64,000 bases of DNA from Bremerella sp. JC817 (lineage in GTDB: Bacteria; Planctomycetota; Planctomycetia; Pirellulales; Pirellulaceae), in the NCBI RefSeq assembly GCF_040718835.1, contig NZ_JBFEFG010000268.1:618487-682486 (forward strand). Reading direction: 5' to 3'. Both the position numbers and the translations under genes were made by a program. The notes beneath the pieces were generated by a model. The model was not told the DNA's origin, made no database searches, and worked only from the letters and a program-made list of their open reading frames with translations. This document shows positions 61,721 to 64,000 of the stretch, one piece after another (the stretch's first letter is position 1; the number at the start of each line of letters is the position of its first letter).

Positions 61721-61814
61721 GGTCCCCTCGCCCCTTCGGGGCGAGGGCTAGGGTGAGGGGCAGCCGAGGTACTCGCTTCCCAACCCTCTCCCTTGGGAAG
61801 GGCGAGGGGACAAG
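61721..61814. repeat. Interspersed palindromic repeat, copy 3
   Basis: This 94-bp copy matches copy 1 along nearly its whole length, lacking a 12-bp internal stretch (CACCCTAACCCT) and having several substitutions. It lies in the spacer between the replication gene and the zinc-ribbon gene. Confidence 0.85.
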
Positions 61815-61879
61815 AGTTTTCATTACCAACACATCACCCGTTCTTCACCACTTCCTTCTCCTTCGTTCAGGATTTGCTG

Positions 61880-62476
61880 ATGACTCCGGATCAGTTTGAA
61901 ACCTGGTTTGATCGGGCACACGACTTCTTCCCGAGCGTGCGGTACTTCTTCGATCATGCGAAGGACCCCAACCAGTTGAAGCGGCGGTGGGCCGACATGA
62001 TCTTGCCGCTCGACTATCAGGCGGCCCGCGACCTGCTCGACCAGATGTACGACGGCATCGCCGAGCCACCCAGCCACATGAGCCAGCTTCCCCGGACGAT
62101 GCGCGAACGTTTGCTCAGCCGCCGCACGCGCGATCTCGACAGGCGGCCGAACTGGTGCCGCTGCTTGAATCCGGCGTGCGGCAAACGGTTTCGGATGCAG
62201 CCGCGGTGTTTCTTTTGCGACGACCGTCGATGGGCGGTCGAGGTCGAATGTCCCTTGTGCGACGATCGCGGCGTGCTGCTGATCTGGTCGCTGGAAGCGA
62301 TGTACGCCGCGCGACATTCGATCGATCAATGCCTGCCGCCGATCACCCCGCCGCATCAACGCGAATGTGTTCGCTGCCACTGCGAAAAAGGCCAGCGGAT
62401 GCGTTGGCCACGACTTGTTTTTGATTCGGCATGTATGTGCCTAACCAGCGAACCGCTGGAAACTTTTCTGCTGTGA
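61880..62476 (+). CDS. Zinc-ribbon protein of the replication module
   Basis: The ATG at 61880 follows CAGGA at 9 nt. The 198-residue protein has a helical N-terminal half (FDRAHDFFPSVRYFFDHAKD, LKRRWADMILPLDYQAARDL) and a C-terminal half with two or three metal-binding knuckles: WCRCLNPACGKRFRM, PRCFFCDD, ECPLCDDRG and ECVRCHCEKG. Several Arg clusters suggest nucleic-acid contact. Its position directly downstream of the initiator suggests a replication or recombination accessory factor. No family recognised. Confidence 0.72.
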   Translation: MTPDQFETWFDRAHDFFPSVRYFFDHAKDPNQLKRRWADMILPLDYQAARDLLDQMYDGIAEPPSHMSQLPRTMRERLLSRRTRDLDRRPNWCRCLNPACGKRFRMQPRCFFCDDRRWAVEVECPLCDDRGVLLIWSLEAMYAARHSIDQCLPPITPPHQRECVRCHCEKGQRMRWPRLVFDSACMCLTSEPLETFLL

Positions 62477-62532
62477 TCGACCCCTGCACGATGCCTGGCC
62501 GATTGCCGCCTTGCCTTGAAGGAACCGATTGA

Positions 62533-62811
62533 ATGCTTGACCCTACCGATGCGAAACCAGCCCCCAGCGTTTCGCCATCGACCCCGCCGGCAACGGATGC
62601 CCCACTGCGAACCCTGGTCGAACGATACCTGGCGGCCCGTGATGCTCGCCGCGATCAACAAGCGGTCGAACGCCAACTGCGCGGGCAACTTCTGCTGCAC
62701 ATGCTGCAGGCCAACCTCACCGAAATTCCGCTGAACGAGCGTGGCGAGAAGCTGCAGCGGCGCAGCAAAACGTTCGTCCGCGTGCGGAAGCTTCGCCCCG
62801 GCGAGCTGTAA
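62533..62811 (+). CDS. Small helical hypothetical protein of the module
   Basis: A 92-residue protein with AAGGA 10 nt ahead of the ATG. It has a Pro/Thr/Ser-rich N terminus and a long basic helix (LRTLVERYLAARDARRDQQA, then VERQLRGQLLLHMLQANLTE), ending KTFVRVRKLRPGEL. It might form a coiled coil or contact nucleic acid. No family recognised. Confidence 0.6.
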   Translation: MLDPTDAKPAPSVSPSTPPATDAPLRTLVERYLAARDARRDQQAVERQLRGQLLLHMLQANLTEIPLNERGEKLQRRSKTFVRVRKLRPGEL

Positions 62812-62928
62812 CGACCCTCGTTCGTTTCGCGCGGCCGACGTGGGCGGCGCGAAGTTTCTGGCGGCATGCCGACAAGTTGTTTTCGCGGCGTGCCGCCTTT
62901 CCCCAGGCCTGACATCTACGAGAACCAA

Positions 62929-63516
62929 ATGCCGAAAGCTTGTGCCACCGAACGCGACGCCGAACGAGTCAGTCGCGAGATCTTCAATCTACTGCGAGCC
63001 GGAGCGTTGTCAGGCTGCATGCATCGGCTGGAATGTTTCATCGACACGTTGATCGTGCCGGTCAGCAAGTTCGCCGGCTTCGAGAACGTGAACGTCGTGC
63101 CGCTGGCGCTCGCCGATTTAGAACTCGATGTCGAGAACGCTTTGGAAGACAACGGCATCCGCACCGTCGGTCAGTACCGCGCCGCGACCGAGACGTTCAT
63201 CCGCCGCATCCCTGGCATCGGCCCGAAACGATTCGCCCGACTCGACGCCGCCATCGAAACGATGATTGACGAATTCGTCGACTGGCAAATCGACGGCACC
63301 ATCCACACACCAACGCCGATCCCACTTCCGGCCGACCTGCAACAACCGATCCCGCCCGACCAACAATGCTTCCTGAAACGCTGCATCGAAACCCGCCTGC
63401 AATCGAGCCAAGACCTCTGCCAGGCCCTCCAAATCGCCCCGCCCGAGTGGCTAAAAGAAGAACAACAAGCCGCCGAAGCGGTGCTGCGCATGCTGAGGGC
63501 CGGGGAAGGGGAGTGA
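62929..63516 (+). CDS. Helix-hairpin-helix / RNA-polymerase-alpha-CTD-like protein
   Basis: From the ATG at 62929 the product has 195 residues; the frame extends 21 codons upstream with an unlikely sequence. Residues about 55-115 read LALADLELDVENALEDNGIR, TVGQYRAATETFIRRIPGIG, PKRFARLDAAIETMIDEFVD: the same order as the C-terminal domain of RNA polymerase alpha (L-ELSVR-N-L---GI-T-L-L--TE--L--I-NIGK). Such domains bind DNA. The remainder is helical with a Pro-rich linker. It is the last gene of the run. It could influence transcription or replication of the module. Confidence 0.72.
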   Translation: MPKACATERDAERVSREIFNLLRAGALSGCMHRLECFIDTLIVPVSKFAGFENVNVVPLALADLELDVENALEDNGIRTVGQYRAATETFIRRIPGIGPKRFARLDAAIETMIDEFVDWQIDGTIHTPTPIPLPADLQQPIPPDQQCFLKRCIETRLQSSQDLCQALQIAPPEWLKEEQQAAEAVLRMLRAGEGE

Positions 63517-63551
63517 GGGGAGCTGATTGAAGAGGTGACGACCAGCCAACG

Positions 63552-63640
63552 TGTGCCACTGGCCTCTGGCCAGTGCGACGTGGGGAAGAGGTTGCAACCG
63601 GTTTTAGTCATCAAGGAACTGGCCAGAGGCCAGTGGCACA
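63552..63640. repeat. Perfect 23-bp inverted repeat with 43-bp spacer
   Basis: The left arm (63552-63574, starting TGTGCCACTGG) is the exact reverse complement of the right arm (63618-63640), and each arm contains the small palindrome ACTGGCC...GGCCAGT. It starts 35 bp after the last gene of the module, so it can act as a terminator, and it looks like a dispersed element. It also marks the border between the module and the IS-interrupted gene. Confidence 0.75.
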
Positions 63641-63716
63641 CCTAAGATGCGGGTGCTGGAAGGCATCGTCGACTGTACGATCTGGCCGAGTTAGGTAGCC
63701 AGGGCGATTGACGCTC

Positions 63717-63863
63717 CTATTTAAACTTAATGCCGGTAGCGACAGACTCACGTTCTAACAGTCTTTTCAGAATGTAGCCCTTGAACCACGTCCTGAAGTC
63801 ATAAACCGAAAACCCCACTAGCATATCAAGCAGTCCAAGACACGACGCTATACCTGTCACTAG
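63717..63863 (-). pseudogene. 3' fragment of a membrane-protein gene cut by an IS element
   Basis: Reading leftward from the IS end, one frame gives 48 codons without interruption before the stop at 63717: VTGIASCLGLLDMLVGFSVY, DFRTWFKGYILKRLLERESV, ATGIKFK. A hydrophobic helix followed by a basic, positively charged tail is typical for the end of an inner-membrane protein. The frame continues into the IS, so the gene was interrupted and its 5' part should lie beyond the window on the other side of the element. Confidence 0.6.
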
Positions 63864-64000
63864 AGGCTGTTTCAAAACCTACGTAAACAAATGAGCCCGC
63901 ACGCTACATGTATGAAGGCTTGGTAAATCCACGAGTGATGTTCGTACCGCACGACCAGTCGACGGAAGTTGCCGATCCACGAGATCGTTCGTTCGACGAT
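63861..64000 (-). mobile_element. IS5-family insertion sequence, right end (partial)
   Basis: The element begins at about 63861 with the terminal sequence GAGGCTGTTTCAAAACC, which fits the inverted repeats of IS5-family (IS427-type) elements, and continues past the window edge. It contains the 3' end of the transposase. The exact outer base and target duplication cannot be fixed without the other end. Confidence 0.8.
63872..64000 (-). CDS. IS5-family transposase, C-terminal end (truncated by window edge)
   Basis: The last 42 residues are visible: IVERTISWIGNFRRLVVRYE, then HHSWIYQAFIHVACGLICLR and RF before the stop at 63872. The pattern VERTxSWxGNxRRLxVRYE is the hallmark of the DDE transposase C-terminal region of IS5/IS427 elements, including the catalytic glutamate of the DDE triad (E in VERT). 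The stop codon lies inside the terminal repeat, as is usual for the group. Completeness of the gene cannot be judged. Confidence 0.9.
   Translation of the reverse strand: MVERTISWIGNFRRLVVRYEHHSWIYQAFIHVACGLICLRRF

Overview
The window looks like chromosomal DNA of a planctomycete (Pirellulaceae-type; genus not determinable from sequence alone). The evidence is three DUF1559 pseudopilin-like proteins with H-x9-DG tails, each paired with a small lipoprotein; many tandem paralogue families of anchored leucine-rich-repeat, ankyrin, TPR, HEAT and WG-repeat proteins; moderately high GC; and long non-coding spacers. No rRNA, tRNA or CRISPR array was seen.

Layout. 0-4 kb: an RND efflux system, with permease (cut by the left edge) and membrane-fusion protein on the minus strand, divergent from an outer-membrane factor lipoprotein. 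4-11 kb: three DUF1559/lipoprotein pairs around a secreted HExxH metallopeptidase; each pair has a hairpin between its two genes. 11-22.5 kb: a PAS-AraC regulator, a 1799-residue HEAT-repeat lipoprotein, and six overlapping or nearly abutting genes, five of which encode paralogous proteins with about eight membrane segments. 22.5-31.3 kb: TPR protein, LRR protein, small membrane protein, tandem ankyrin proteins, secreted alpha/alpha-toroid-like protein, TPR-membrane protein. 31.3-40.2 kb: small soluble orphans and a GMC oxidoreductase whose 3' end is repeated 2.7 kb downstream, bracketing a block that includes an AT-rich gene. 40.4-49 kb: a WG-repeat protein, a probably frameshifted membrane gene, and seven tandem LRR paralogues that share a membrane anchor. 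49-56.1 kb: a cluster of small proteins (SUKH-like, TPR, HNH-like, others) that resembles polymorphic-toxin immunity neighbourhoods, without a visible toxin.

56.1-63.5 kb holds the most unusual block: a one-directional run of compact genes headed by a promoter overlapping one of two identical 15-bp palindromes. It encodes small zinc-finger proteins, CsrA with an added tail, a RecB/Cas4-like Fe-S nuclease that seems to have lost its E-x-K catalytic pair, a fused ATPase-acetyltransferase, a replication-initiator-like protein whose own gene carries a perfectly phased 12-bp iteron array, a zinc-ribbon protein and a helix-hairpin-helix protein. I read it as a cryptic phage- or plasmid-like replication module without structural or integrase genes in view.

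The right edge holds the 3' part of an IS5-family transposase inserted in another membrane-protein gene. Interspersed palindromic repeats occur at 49.0, 59.4 and 61.7 kb. Functional statements rest on motif reading by eye; no database search was possible.
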